A stretch of 64,000 bases of DNA from Fennellomyces sp. T-0311 (GCA_025266875.1 JALLLT010000046.1:265283-329282); one strand, 5' to 3'. Positions 46,579 to 57,540 are shown, counted from the first letter of the stretch. Numbers and translations are program-made. The notes: generated by a model not told the origin, from the letters alone.

Positions 46579-49500
46579 TTAGTCGTGGGAGCGGGAGAAG
46601 GGTGGGATGGGTAAATTATTGTGAGATACAGCTTTCGAAAGGCCACTGACAGCGATGTTGAATGCTGCTGCTGCATCACGGTTGAAAGTATTCGCATGGT
46701 GGAGAGGACAGTCCGGATTCGTGCACCTGATGGCACCGTTAGCTGCCTTGAGCTTTCCATCTACTCGGTACTTCTGCAGTTTTGTCGGTGCATGGCATTC
46801 AGGGCATGTCTTAGATGAGCGATATTCGTTGGTGACGATGACGGTATCTTGCTTGCATGACTCGAGAGCCTGTCTCAGTTTTGCGTTCGCGCCTCTAGCA
46901 TGCTTCTTGATGCGACTGTTGACTGCACGATATGCGCCATAGAAAGCCAGTGTTGCTATCGATTGCTGAACGCGCCAAGATGTTGCAAGCTTTCGATGCA
47001 GGATAAAGTGACGGATGTCCCTCGTCCTTGACTCTTTATTCCTCCTGTTGCCGTCGTCCTTTTCCTTGTCGCGTTCGCGTCGATTTGTATGCTTTGCTTC
47101 GAATGTCGCAGCCTTTTTTATTGACGATGTATATTTTTTCGCTTTGAATGGACGTGTTGTCTGTTGCGGCGGTTGCTGCTCAGGTGGTGGTGGTGTGGTG
47201 TACCTTCGCACAACGCTCATCACGGCGTCAACGGTGGTGGTAACCGCGGTTGCCACGACAACTATCCCTGGATCGATTCCAATGACACCCAGCGGTTTCT
47301 GGCTGTTGAAGCTGTCAATGATCGTCTTTTGGATACGTTTCTATAAACACAGTGATAAGCATACATATAACGCGCCTTTGATCCAAGCGCTCTACCTGTT
47401 CTATTGTTTCTTGAGGACGAACTGTTTGGTTCGATTTTAACGCTTGCATTCGAAACAGCTCGGCACGCAAATCCGCCAGCTTCCTTTGCTTCAATGAGAT
47501 GTCTTTTTCAAATTCCTGGACAGTTCTTCGCACCGCCCATAGCTTCGCGTAAACACCACGATCCCAATACTTCTTCCCCATGTTCTTTTTCCCGTCCCGG
47601 AATGTACGACCTAGGTCTGCACGCTCGATCTCCTACTTATTGCACCTCTTGCGTACCGATGTGAGCTCGGCCTGTAGCTCCTTGACCTGTTTTTCCTTCT
47701 CCTCCAGAAGCTGTTGGTTGAGATTTTGGTCGATGTTAGCCCTTTTCGACCCAGATTCCGCTGCTGAAGGGTGCGGCCTTTTCTGCCCGGCTGCCTTGAT
47801 CGCCTTCTTCTTTTTTCGCTTTCGAGCCTTCCTGGTCTTTCCTTTGCCAGCCATTCCCTTACCAGCCTTGTTCTTTGCTGTGCAGGACGTCACCACAGCC
47901 CTACCCTTCCCTTTGCGAACAGGAAGCACTTCCTCCGCACTGGAATCAGAGGAGCTAGATTCTTCATTTTGATCGGCAGACAGGACCCTGCTTGCTTCTT
48001 TCTTTGCTTGGCTGGTATCGTTCGGGTCAGCGGTCTTGCGGCCACGACCAAGCACCCGGACCTGATACTTGTTAACATAGGCCAAACGGTGCTTGAAGAC
48101 AAGGTTCTTGGTTTTGAGAGCTTGTGTTATCTTCGGTAAGCGGAAAAAGGCACCGAAAACATCATCGCGCCTCTCTGGCAGGCCCGCCTCTCGTTTGCTG
48201 GTGACTTTCCCCTTGGCGCTGGTAGATGGGATCGTGTAAGTACCGGAGAATAATGTGTAAAGCACATCTGCTCCAATATGGATGGAGTGGTCTTTGTAGT
48301 CGACGTCTGGGACGATCGCCCAGATATTCTGTTGTGGGATCACCAATTTAACGACAGCGTTTGTGATATAAGCCAGAGGGACGCATTTATGCACTGACAG
48401 AACATCCGCTTCGTCGTCATCGTCGTCTTCCACGCTATCGTCTTGATCTGGTTCTGGGTGGTAGTATGGTCGAACTGCGTTGGCGATTTCGGCAGCAGCC
48501 TGGCACTGCTTATCTGTTAGGTCGCTCCCCTTGTAGGCTGCATCGCGAATTGCTCTGGCAGACACCTGCTTGGAGGTGGTGGACAGGACTCGTTTGATAA
48601 TGGCTACCAGTGCTCGAACTTGACAGGTGGTAACTTCTTTTTCTTGGGCATCTACGGCAGACTCTTCCACTTCTTCCTCGTCGGCGTCGTTGGTCTTCGT
48701 ACTAATCGGATTGTCCTTGTCAAGCTTCTTGGGAAGAGTGCGATCCTGTTTGTGCTTTTCTTCTTTCTCGACCTCCTCTTTGCTACTAAGAGCTTTTGAT
48801 GAACGGGACAGCTTGTCAAGCTTTTAGAATAACTCTGTTAGTGCGAAAAGTAAGCACACAAAAATTCTGTCGATTTACCTTCACGGCCCAGTTGTTTAGC
48901 TTTTCGAATAACATTTCGATCACAGTATCATCTCTTCCGCGAATAATCGAATTCTCAAGCTCTTTCCGGTGGTAATCTGCCTTACTCTTAGCATGTACTA
49001 TGCTAATACGCCGATCCACGGGATTGCCGGTTTCTGTCTCCTCCTTTTTTCTCTTCTCAGCTGCAATCCGTGCGAGATAACGACGGACGCGATCTGGAGC
49101 GAGCCTCAGCCAAATGAGAGCAGTTATTAGGACTCGGAGATCTCTGTCGTGGCGCTTCCGCGACCAGAGGTTGTGTGCAGCTGTCTTGAACTCCCGTAGA
49201 GCATTGTTCATGGCACCGTTGAAGGCAAAGTCATCCTGCTTGGTGACAACACCAGTATCCACGATCGCCTTGCGCGATTCATGAAAAACAAATGATTCCA
49301 TCTTTTCGTTCACGCTTGAACCGACGCACCCTAAGCATAAAACATAACACGTTAATTGATGGAAACAGAAAGTGTACACTGCGATGACGTACCTGACAGT
49401 ATGTTCGAGAAATGTTCAAACTGATACACGCGGGCATCTTCCAACTTGTCCAGATTTGGCGGTATCGGTGACACATGGACAGCCGTTTTCGCCTCTGGTC

Positions 49501-50530
49501 CGAAATCAAAACCAGGTACCAGAGCTTGGATATCGAAAATTGTGTCGTCGACAACAGTACCGCACAGTCGGGCCATTCTTCCGCTGGCGATCATATCAGT
49601 CAAAGCGGATACCCCGTTCGAAAGCTGTGCCATACACCGACCGACGCGCAATTTCTCGTTCTCCAATCGGTTCAAGAACCCGTCGTAGGCGATTTCCTCT
49701 CGTAAAATAGACCGCAATGAAAACGTCATAGTTTCTGTAAAAGTTGCTGTTTCGCGCATTGAAGTGTCTTTGTTCTTGACCACTTGGCTATCTTCGCCGT
49801 CGGTTTCTTGGTCATCACTGTTATTGGCTTCTTGATCGCTGTTCTGATCACCCATGACTTCGTCCCAGGTACATGAGTCCAAGAAACCCTGTACTTCCTC
49901 ATGCAGCCGATACCCTTCACTTTTGAAGTATTGAAATCGGTCGTAATCTTTATAACTTTTTATCCGGTCAGCGAACCAGATAGGAGCCACGTCCATGGGA
50001 TGCCGTTTTAGTATGGATGCTTGGATCTCGTCATAGATGCGAGGAACGTTTTTTCTTTTGTCGTGCTTGTTGTGCAGCTTTTCTAGCATCTTGACAGCTT
50101 TTTGCTTGCTTTCCGCTCCTTTAAATGCCTCTTCAATCTCTTGACGATGGAACCGCCTGACCCCGGCCTCAAACTCGCTGATGATCTGGTCTCGGGTAAT
50201 ACCTGTCCGAGGCATTGTCACCTCTTCGTTGTCCACGTTATCCTCGCCATGGCCTGTAATCGTGGCTACAGTAGACGATGGTGGCGCGGTTCGCAAGAAA
50301 ATGGCATGATCAGAGTCACCGGAAAGCAACCGTGTCAATGACGTGGATTGGAGAATATCCATGCCGCTTCTTTTAAGGGCCTTGGTTGTTTTGCGCAGGT
50401 TCTCGGCACCGGGAACAAAGTTATGCAGGTCGCTGAAGGCGTTCTCGAGCCGGTTGGCTGAGATGGGTGGTGCTTCGATCTGTACCTCTTCCGAATGACC
50501 AAAGATCTTCTGTACAAGCGTAGGATTCAT
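46579..50530 (-). CDS. Fanzor (eukaryotic TnpB-like RNA-guided nuclease) with long N-terminal region; in-frame TAG or tiny intron
   Basis: Exons 50530-49393, 49330-48879, 48820-47687, 47632-47396 and 47340-46579 give 1240 aa with every phase closing. The last exon holds the Fanzor signature: RuvC-I Asp in 'VIGIDPGIVVVATAV', then about 150 residues on 'NEYRSSKTCPEC', then 'RCTNPDC' (four-Cys zinc ribbon) and 'FNRDAAAAFNIA' (RuvC-III Asp). This fits the published D-x(125-275)-[TS][TS]xx-C4-RD pattern for Fanzor. The N-terminal ~850 residues include acidic stretches, 'FKHRLAYVNKYQVRVLGRGR' and a Lys/Arg-rich NLS-like run ('KARKRKKKKAIK'). Between exons 3 and 4 the frame is continuous but holds one TAG (47633-47635). 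A 54-nt intron (47686-47633, CAG|GTCAAG...AAGTAG|) would remove it; otherwise translation stops at 925 aa before the nuclease. Family knowledge: Fanzors use a guide RNA from near their 3' end and ride on transposons. Confidence 0.8.
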
Positions 50531-51250
50531 AGTTGGAAAGAATGTGGTACAGCATGAAACGCGAAACGCGAAAAAAGAGAGTCGATGGAAGCACGCAATT
50601 GGGCGTGTATTTTATTTGGTACTTCCTTATTAAGTTAGGCTAACGTTGACATCCAAGCATTGTTACTTTCATTTGTAGTATCTATCATAATGGTCAACCC
50701 TATTGGCCATCGCTATTGTTTCAGTATGCGAAAGAGGCACACGCTTCATGTATGGTATGCACGGATCAACTGTTTCTGCACACGAAATGCTATCGGCAAC
50801 CAATGATATGCATAGACGGCGCAACCCAACAGCTTCCGTTTAAGTAGAATATCTCGCAGTAAAAAGCGTGACAGACGCCCAGCCAGCCGTATCGATCAAT
50901 CCCTAAAGGCTGTTTCAAACGCCGTTAGAACGCCTAAAAAGGGACTGAAAAAGTTTGTCATACCTCGCTCAAATCAGAAGTTGGCCTGCACACTTCAAAG
51001 CCTTATCTCTACGACATGCTGATTTTTTTCTAGTCATAACTTGGCCCCAAGGAATGCTTGATTTATAGAATTAAAAACTCAATAACTCTCGTGGCTTGGA
51101 GTACAACATCTAGCAGCTTAAAGAGCTCTTGGTCAATTTTTATTTGAAGTCGTTTAAAGGTAACAAAATATAAAAAATACAGGCGTTCAGCTAACTAAAC
51201 TCTTTTTTCTCCAGCTTCAAGCTGGTTGGGACAGCGAACGACAATACGAG
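50531..51250. other. Spacer between the two Fanzor copies
   Basis: Upstream of the intact Fanzor frame and downstream of the broken copy. A perfect 7-bp stem inverted repeat (CCAGCTT-C-AAGCTGG) lies at about 51212-51226, some 25 bp beyond the broken copy's stop. No ORF recognised. Confidence 0.5.
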
Positions 51251-51778
51251 CTACACCGAAGGGATTTCCATGTTGGGATTGATTTGATATGGGTCTTGTG
51301 GATTTCTGCTTAACACGGGCAGCAGTGTGTTGTCCTTCGAAATAGCGATGGACAGCCCTCTAAATGCGATGTTAAAGGCCGCAGCGTCATCTCTTCCATA
51401 GGTATTGTTTCGATGGCAAAGGCAACGGACGTTCGTACATCTCAGTGCGCCATTTACTGTCTTCAGTTCGCCTTCTCGACACTACTTATGCAGCTTCGCA
51501 TCCTTGAAGTATTCGGGTAACTCTGCGGTCAAGATGATGCTGCCATCATCTGAAAACTCCAAGCTACTGATTGCCCCTTTGTAATATTTAACGTGCTCGT
51601 CTTCTTCCTTTTTCAGCTCATCGAAAGCAGCAACTGCATCGCTCTGTTGCAGCTCGATCGAATCATCTTGTTCGTTCAGATGCATGGGGGAACGGGATCC
51701 GTCGTTCATGTTGATATCCATCAGATATCGCTGAATGGTCACAAGGATCTGATGATTTCTAATCAGATGGCGCTTCAA
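51251..51778 (-). pseudogene. Second, broken Fanzor copy (C-terminal zinc-ribbon / RuvC-III end)
   Basis: Downstream of an ORF ending 'DAKLHK' at a TAG (about 51482), the same frame continues 'CREGELKTVNGALRCTNVRC', then 'GRDDAAAFNIAFRGLSIAIS', ending at a TAG at 51251. This lines up residue by residue with the intact copy ('VDGKLKAANGAIRCTNPDC', 'NRDAAAAFNIAVSGLSKAVS'). The first CxxC pair of the zinc ribbon is lost ('ELPEYFKDAKLHK' in its place), and the copy is clearly diverged, not a recent duplicate. No RuvC-I motif is found nearby. Dead as a nuclease. Confidence 0.75.
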
Positions 51779-51840
51779 AATGCAAATAGCATATCATTAT
51801 ATCTAAACTACGAGTCAGCTGCTCATCTTCAGCGATAATG

Positions 51841-52235
51841 TCAGTAGGATTCAACGGAAATACGACTCTACACGCTTCAAAGTGAAAGTATGTGCCTTCG
51901 ACTTTTCTGGTGTCTTGTACTTACAACATGTTGCCATGCCACAGGGCAGTGAGCGGTGTAAATTCCTCGATTAGTGTGGGGTACACAAGCTTTTTGCATA
52001 GCGCGTTTAATGACATGACACGCAAACGCCGATTCTTCTCCAATGTCTCCTGCACAACATTCTTGGATGCCTGTGGCGGCTTATCCTGGCCCATGAAAAT
52101 ATCATGCTTGCTTGTGCCCACACACCGGAGGGGAAAGTCAAGTTGGAGTTGTTTTGGCGTATTGGGGGACACCAGCAAAAAGATCTCTATATTCTTTGAC
52201 TGTCGTCGAGCTAGATTCCGATCTTTTCTCAGCAA
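51841..52235 (-). pseudogene. Unassigned decayed ORF
   Basis: Minus-strand frame with protein-like blocks 'RRQSKNIEIFLLVS', 'FPLRCVGTSKHDIFMGQDKP' and 'ALCKKLVYPTLIEEFTPLTAL', with a further frame near 51841-51900 ('FHFEACRVVFPLNPTD'). Lies between the broken Fanzor and a transposase fragment in the same orientation, so it probably belongs to the same mobile-element debris. No family recognised. Confidence 0.35.
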
Positions 52236-52495
52236 GCTAGGATCAGTAACTGGAAAAACAAAAAGGAAACGAATACTTCTTGATGTCGTATTCTTTCAGG
52301 AAGAGAAACATATTATCGGACATAGCCGCATAGAAGTGCAGCCGCTATCAGTCCTCATTGTTGTCGTTTGTCAGCTTACCCCTAGTCCACATTAAAGTGC
52401 TTCTCCGTCCAGTTAATATACTGTTAGGCTTGGAAATCGTTTTACTTACGCGTGGTGAACCGCCGTCCTAATATACTCCAAACCGGTGGGTATAT

Positions 52496-52900
52496 TTGTT
52501 TTTTGGAAAAAAAACTGCTTTTAGTGCGCCTAGTTCTTCCAGATCTCGGCAGTTTCATATCCTCCCCAGCCACATGGCCTCGTTTTTCATAATCGCGTAT
52601 TGGAGCTTTAACGCCTTCAAGGTTTTGTTTGCGATTTTTGCTTTTCGTTCCGATATTTTCAGCGTTTCTAAGTCCACTTCGTTTGGCTTGCCGTTGTTTA
52701 GAAACGTGAGCAACTATTCACGATGGGACATTGACAAAAGCTCTCGCGCCTAGTTGATAAACACCGCAAGATCGTTGTCATTGCTATCCGTTGGAGATTC
52801 AGGACTATCAAGTACACTTGTTCCTTGCGGAATATCGTCGCCATCAGTGCCATCAATGTCGTCAAGGTTGCTGCGGATAGGGGCCCTGGCACCATCGAGA
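52496..52900 (-). pseudogene. Unassigned remnant sharing a motif with 54227-54620
   Basis: Minus strand reads 'KTLKALKLQYAIMKNEAMWLGR' across a stop into 'NCRDLEELGALKAVFF', and higher up 'SNLDDIDGTDGDDIPQGTSV'. The first motif recurs near 54500 ('RDLQKLVALKQVFL') and the second near 55290 ('GNLDDTGILIPN'), so copies of one element seem to be scattered here. Confidence 0.4.
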
Positions 52901-53214
52901 CGCCTTGTCTATACATGACCGTTACTCTCACGAGATGGACCTTCTGTACAGACAGCCGCGGTGGTTGATGACGGGGAGCTAGGCTGTCTGCCGTTACTGT
53001 CACCCGACTGCTTTGACTTTTTTTTTTGCGTTGTCTAATTCCCATATAAACACATCAATTGCTTTCATTTCACCGAATATACTCGTTTCAGAGACACTTG
53101 CCTTTTGGCCTTATCCCGAAGCGCCCAGTCCAAACAACAGGATCATTACCTTGAAACGTAAATGGCTTGAGTATGGGAGCCGCGCGGTGTTGATGCCGCT
53201 GCTGACTGGTACGT

Positions 53215-53799
53215 CTAACCAAAGATGTCGATAGTTCGAAACTTTTCAACTGTTCGCTTCACAAAACGGCGCATGAGAAGACCCTGGTTCTTGTCGAAAA
53301 TCTCGTTCGTATGGTAGCTGCCTTGGAAGAACTGAAGTAGCAGCTGGTAGTGACCTCCATTCAAACGTACTTCAACGCCCTCAGCCATGGAAGCAAAGGT
53401 AGCTGGCGGCATTGGTTCCGATCCGGTGACGTTGATTCCAAGACTTGGATTGACAGGAAAGTCGAGGAATCTCTCGTAATCAAAGGTGCTTGCATGCTGA
53501 CGCTCGGGTTGACGGAAGGATTGACCAGCGATCCGTAGCAATATCCTGAATTCTTCGATGTGATTCTGAAAGCGGTCAGTCCAGCTTTGCACAAGGTCCA
53601 TGACCCGAGTTTTCTCAATGAACCGCTTCATGAAGGTCACCACAGAACAATCCTTCTGATTAGTCGCAGCATCCTTCAAGTAGCCGGTGTATCTCTCGAA
53701 TTTAAAGACCCAGGAACTGTAGACGGACCCGCGTCTTGCAAGTGGTCGCATAAGCGGAGATGGAGGTGCATAGTTTGGCGTCACTGATAAAATCATCAT
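53215..53799 (-). pseudogene. Transposase fragment, DUF4218-like (CACTA/Tnp2-type)
   Basis: The 194-aa frame contains 'VYSSWVFKFERYTGYLKD', then 'FMKRFIEKTRVMDLVQSW', matching the F-G-P-V-Y..W.F.FER.NG.LK core of the DUF4218 domain found at the C-terminus of Tnp2-type CACTA-like transposases in plants and fungi. The catalytic region is missing: upstream sequence is out of frame, and no start or splice set rebuilds a full enzyme. Its tail ('RFLDFPVNPSLGINVTG', 'GGHYQLLLQFFQGSYH') is also family-like. Interpreted as a dead fragment. Confidence 0.65.
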
Positions 53800-54226
53800 T
53801 GTGCTTATCAGTCGTACCGTTCTCTATTAGATAAACGTCTTTATACTCTCTTCATCCTACTGTCCAAGTATACATTCTCAGGATCATTACCACGACTTTC
53901 AAAATGATTCACGGTAGTTTGTTGATCCATATTACCGTAGTTATGAAAGGTTTGCTTCACTGTAACGTTCTGACGACCTCGAGTTTTGGAATCGACCTTC
54001 TCAATAGTCGTGTTACCAGCCATCATTTCTTGATCGTTCTTGAACTGATGCTATAAAGCATTAATTACTAAGCAATGTTATTTGGAAAATGGAATCAGTG
54101 AGATCCTCGTACTGAGATAGATTTCCACTTTGAGATCCGGGCCCTAGCCTTGATGCTGCATGCTCCAGTGTCATTTGTCAAAAGTAACAGATCTCTTTTA
54201 ATTTCGCGCAATCGCTCATCCCTGCT
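53800..54226. other. Remnant DNA, no gene seen
   Basis: A short minus-strand frame at 53841-54026 ('NVTVKQTFHNYGNMDQQTTV') is protein-like but unassigned. Confidence 0.35.
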
Positions 54227-54620
54227 TCAATTTGGGAAGCAAGCGAGATATGATGTATAAGCATCGGCAGGGGACCAGTCAGTGGCTGTTTTGCGAAAGT
54301 AATTCATGTGAGGGTCTGTGCGATCAAGAAACGAAAACGCGGAAACAACATGTGCGACCGTCGCGCAAGTTGCATCATATATAATACGAGGCGCTGGAAA
54401 GGGAGAACGAAGGTGTTGACATGAAGCGTAGCGAAGGGGCCCAACCCCAGATGTGCGTAATGGACTAAGGCTCGTCATGTGTAATGCTAAAAAAACCTGT
54501 TTTAGTGCAACCAGCTTTTGTAAATCTCGATAGCTCCTGTTCTGCCTAGCCACTTGGCCTCCCATTTTATGATCGTGGCATCCAAACGTGAGTGTGCTTA
54601 GAACTTTGCTTGTGAATCTT
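54227..54620 (-). repeat. Dispersed copy of the 52.5-kb motif
   Basis: Minus strand around 54480-54590 encodes 'KWEAKWLGR' and 'RDLQKLVALKQVFLAL' in different frames, parallel to 'KNEAMWLGR' and 'RDLEELGALKAVFF' near 52510-52580. Same order and strand, diverged: two decayed copies of the same sequence. Confidence 0.45.
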
Positions 54621-55172
54621 CCCGTTCCAATGACGTAAGATATCTCTTTCAGCTTGTTGTTGTTTAAATGGAAGTGTCACGTTGTGTTGTATATTTCGTC
54701 CGGCCTCAGCAACTCTGTGACAAGACCTTTCTAACAGGTTCCTTTTTTTTTTATCCGATTGATATATGCTAAATATTACTATTTCATTCAGCTGTTCATG
54801 CTAATCATAATTAGCATGGTGTTTCCCTCTTGTGTCTCTGCTCCATGAAAGCCTTCTCATAGACCATTCTCTAGCCCAATTTCCCTTTTATTTACCATTA
54901 TATCATATCTGCGTCGAGCCTTCTATCTGATCCGAGCCGTGTCTCCATTCATTAGTTGATTATTACCAGTATAAATAGTCGGTCCTCAAAAGACAATAAA
55001 GAAGCTCCTTTTTCGAACTTTCAAGTACATTTTTTACATCCTATCTGTCAGAAACCATATCAAAAGGCAACAGATAAGCCAAAAGAAGTCAATATCTACT
55101 TGAACATTACATGTGACAGGAGTAACAGTTCGCGTGTCCCACCGATCGAAACCCTTATGCCAAATGATAAAT
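54621..55172. other. AT-rich stretch, no gene seen
   Basis: Nothing supported. Confidence 0.4.
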
Positions 55173-55940
55173 TCAACGAGACCGATGTCGCTGCCATTCG
55201 ATGGAGGTTTGGAAGGATTGTTTAGCCTGGCAGCCCACTTGTTCCTTGCGAAATATCATCGTTCTTTCATTGCGCTCTAGCCTGTTCGGGATAAGGATAC
55301 CGGTATCATCGAGATTGCCTGCTTCTGCATTATTTATGATACCTGGGTTATTCGTTGTCGGCGAACAGGAAGAGCTGTAGCACCCATCAGTACTGTCACT
55401 TAACCCTTTGGACGCGGATGCGAGGGTTGCAGGTAAGAGTGAAGGAAAAAAAAGTAAAAAAGGAAAGAGGCTGTGGAACCGGTTAAGCAGTTCGCGATTT
55501 GGCGAATGTAGGTGGTGAATGCACCTCAGGATAGTACGTGCTAGGACCATGGGACCAGGAACCATTCCGTTCTTGCTTCCAAATGGGTACATGGTCTGGA
55601 GTAAATAGTCTGTTAGTTTTTTAAGCCGTGGCCGTATGGATTGCTGGAATTCATTGTTTGTTAAATGTACAAGTGCTACATCAATGCGGTGAAGGGAAAG
55701 TAAATACTGGAAAGCAAAAGGCACAGTCCCATCTATAGTACAATAAGCGACTGGATATTATGTAAAGAGGCATTGCTCAAATGGAATAATATTGACGATG
55801 TGTTGATCCAAACACTCGGACAATAGCAGGATGAATTTATGAGCTGTAGGTGACAGTCGACGGCCCAATGTGATGCTGAAATAAAACGCATCTTCTAACA
55901 ATACGGATGACCATGGTACATAGCCAGAGTGTAACTCCAA
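55173..55940 (-). pseudogene. Unassigned decayed ORF pair
   Basis: Two minus-strand frames: 55940-55758 ('GYVPWSSVLLEDAFYFSITL', 'HKFILLLSECLDQHIV') and 55724-55173 ('LLSLHRIDVALVHLTNNEF', 'RPRLKKLTDYLLQTMYPFGS'). They read as one helical protein broken by a stop. The downstream part repeats the 'NLDDTGI' motif seen at 52.8 kb. No family recognised. Confidence 0.35.
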
Positions 55941-57156
55941 GCGGTCGGTTAAATTAGTTGGAACAAAGGTCCAGCATAAGTAACTCCAAGACTATATCAG
56001 AGTCATATGACTCCATGTTCGATTGCAAACCGAATTTATCAGTGGCATTGAGAAAGTTCTTGTTCAGGGATAGATCCTTCAGCTGTGGGTGCGACATACA
56101 TTGAAAACCAATAAGGCTGCTGTGTCGATTGTACCGAAAAATGTCGTGGGGTAATAACGGATGATGAACGTAGAAAATGAGGGTGAAGTGGGAATACCTA
56201 ATGTAACAGCAATGTAGTATGCGGAACGTACGTAGCTAGGCTTTTCTGTATGTCATTCGCCGATGCAAAATATACTAGGTTGTTATGAAGCTCATCTAGC
56301 CTCTACGACCGCAACTGTGCAAAAATATGTTTATTCAACTTGACTTCTACGCTTATAGAGAGGTAACAAGGTTTACTTTTAACTTAGTAATGTAGCATAG
56401 AAGCACTGCCTTCTTTACATTATCCAGGCTGGATTACGAACTTTGAATACAATCCAATATTGAATGCTTCTTCAGTCCATCATAAACTCAGCTTGTTGCA
56501 TTTCACATTCCAATTTTTTCTGCCTTGGACAACAGCCACTCGGATCCCGTAAAAATCGCTCCCCGTAGCCCTTTGCTTGTATATGCTGGCTTCCATTTTC
56601 TCCATCGGGAATAATCGTGTCACTGTACCGGAAGCATCATCGCCAGCAGAGCATCCGGTGGAAGATTGTATGCACAAACAAAGCAAATTTGGAAAGAAGT
56701 GGAACGTTTCCGTTACAATTAGTATGAGTTAAAGAGGGAGGGTGGTTCCCCAAGGCACTAGCCTCTGGTTTTCGATTTTTTCAAATCTTCCCGATTTCGT
56801 ACTCGTCTCGCTGATAGTCTTGCCGTATTTTGACCGTTCCAAATAATACATCTTTCACTTACATATAGATGCTGCCTCGATAAAGCCTTTCGGCATATGT
56901 TACCTTTAGTTGCTTCAAAATTGAACTTCTCACCCGGTTCAATGCCAAAGGTATCAATGACAAGCCATTTTTTTCCTGGCACGTTAGCAACTTTATATAG
57001 CATTTTATTTATACTTATTCACAATCCGGTTATTCGATCTAAGCATTGGTTTGTGTGTAAACACTCACTCGACTTCGCCATTTGGAAGCCTAGGCCGTTT
57101 GCAAAACTGGTGTTGGTGATCAAAAGACAAACTCAAAGGACGCTGTTGTCAAATAA
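55941..57156. other. Gene-poor stretch
   Basis: A minus-strand frame at 56758-57003 contains 'KVANVPGKKWLVIDTFGIEP', protein-like but unassigned. Nothing else supported. Confidence 0.35.
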
Positions 57157-57540
57157 CATCCAGAAGAGTCGAGATTAAGCAAAGCTACCAAACCTACGGT
57201 AACCGAGAATGACAGTGTTGTCGGCCATCCAGTACAGATACAAGACACCATAATCATATCCGTCGCTGGAATGGTAGAAGCCACAAATGCCGAGATTAGC
57301 AGCTTTCGGATAAGTCAGTCTATTTTAAATAATGTGGCAACGCTGAATACAGCTGCTTCACCGGAGGATGTGTACATTCGAGCCTTTAAGGACATGTTTC
57401 GCCTGATCGTATAGTCAAGCTCCCGATGCGTCGCGGTCTCATGGTACAGTTTTGTCGTCAGCTCTGTAAAACCATATTTGCGATTGACGAAGGTGACAAG
57501 GCCGCAGTAAGATTGCTTAAATGGTATAAAGGGTAACCCT
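57157..57540 (+). pseudogene. Unassigned coding remnant with one frameshift
   Basis: An 86-codon open stretch (57157-57417) with coding-like composition: 'TVTENDSVVGHPVQIQD', 'NAEISSFRISQSILNNVATL', 'ASPEDVYIRAFKDMF'. After a frame change near 57405 it continues 'IVKLPMRRGLMVQFCRQLCK' and 'AIDEGDKAAVRLLKWYKG' to a stop near 57537. It has no start codon of its own, so it is either an internal exon set or a remnant. Family unknown. Confidence 0.4.
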
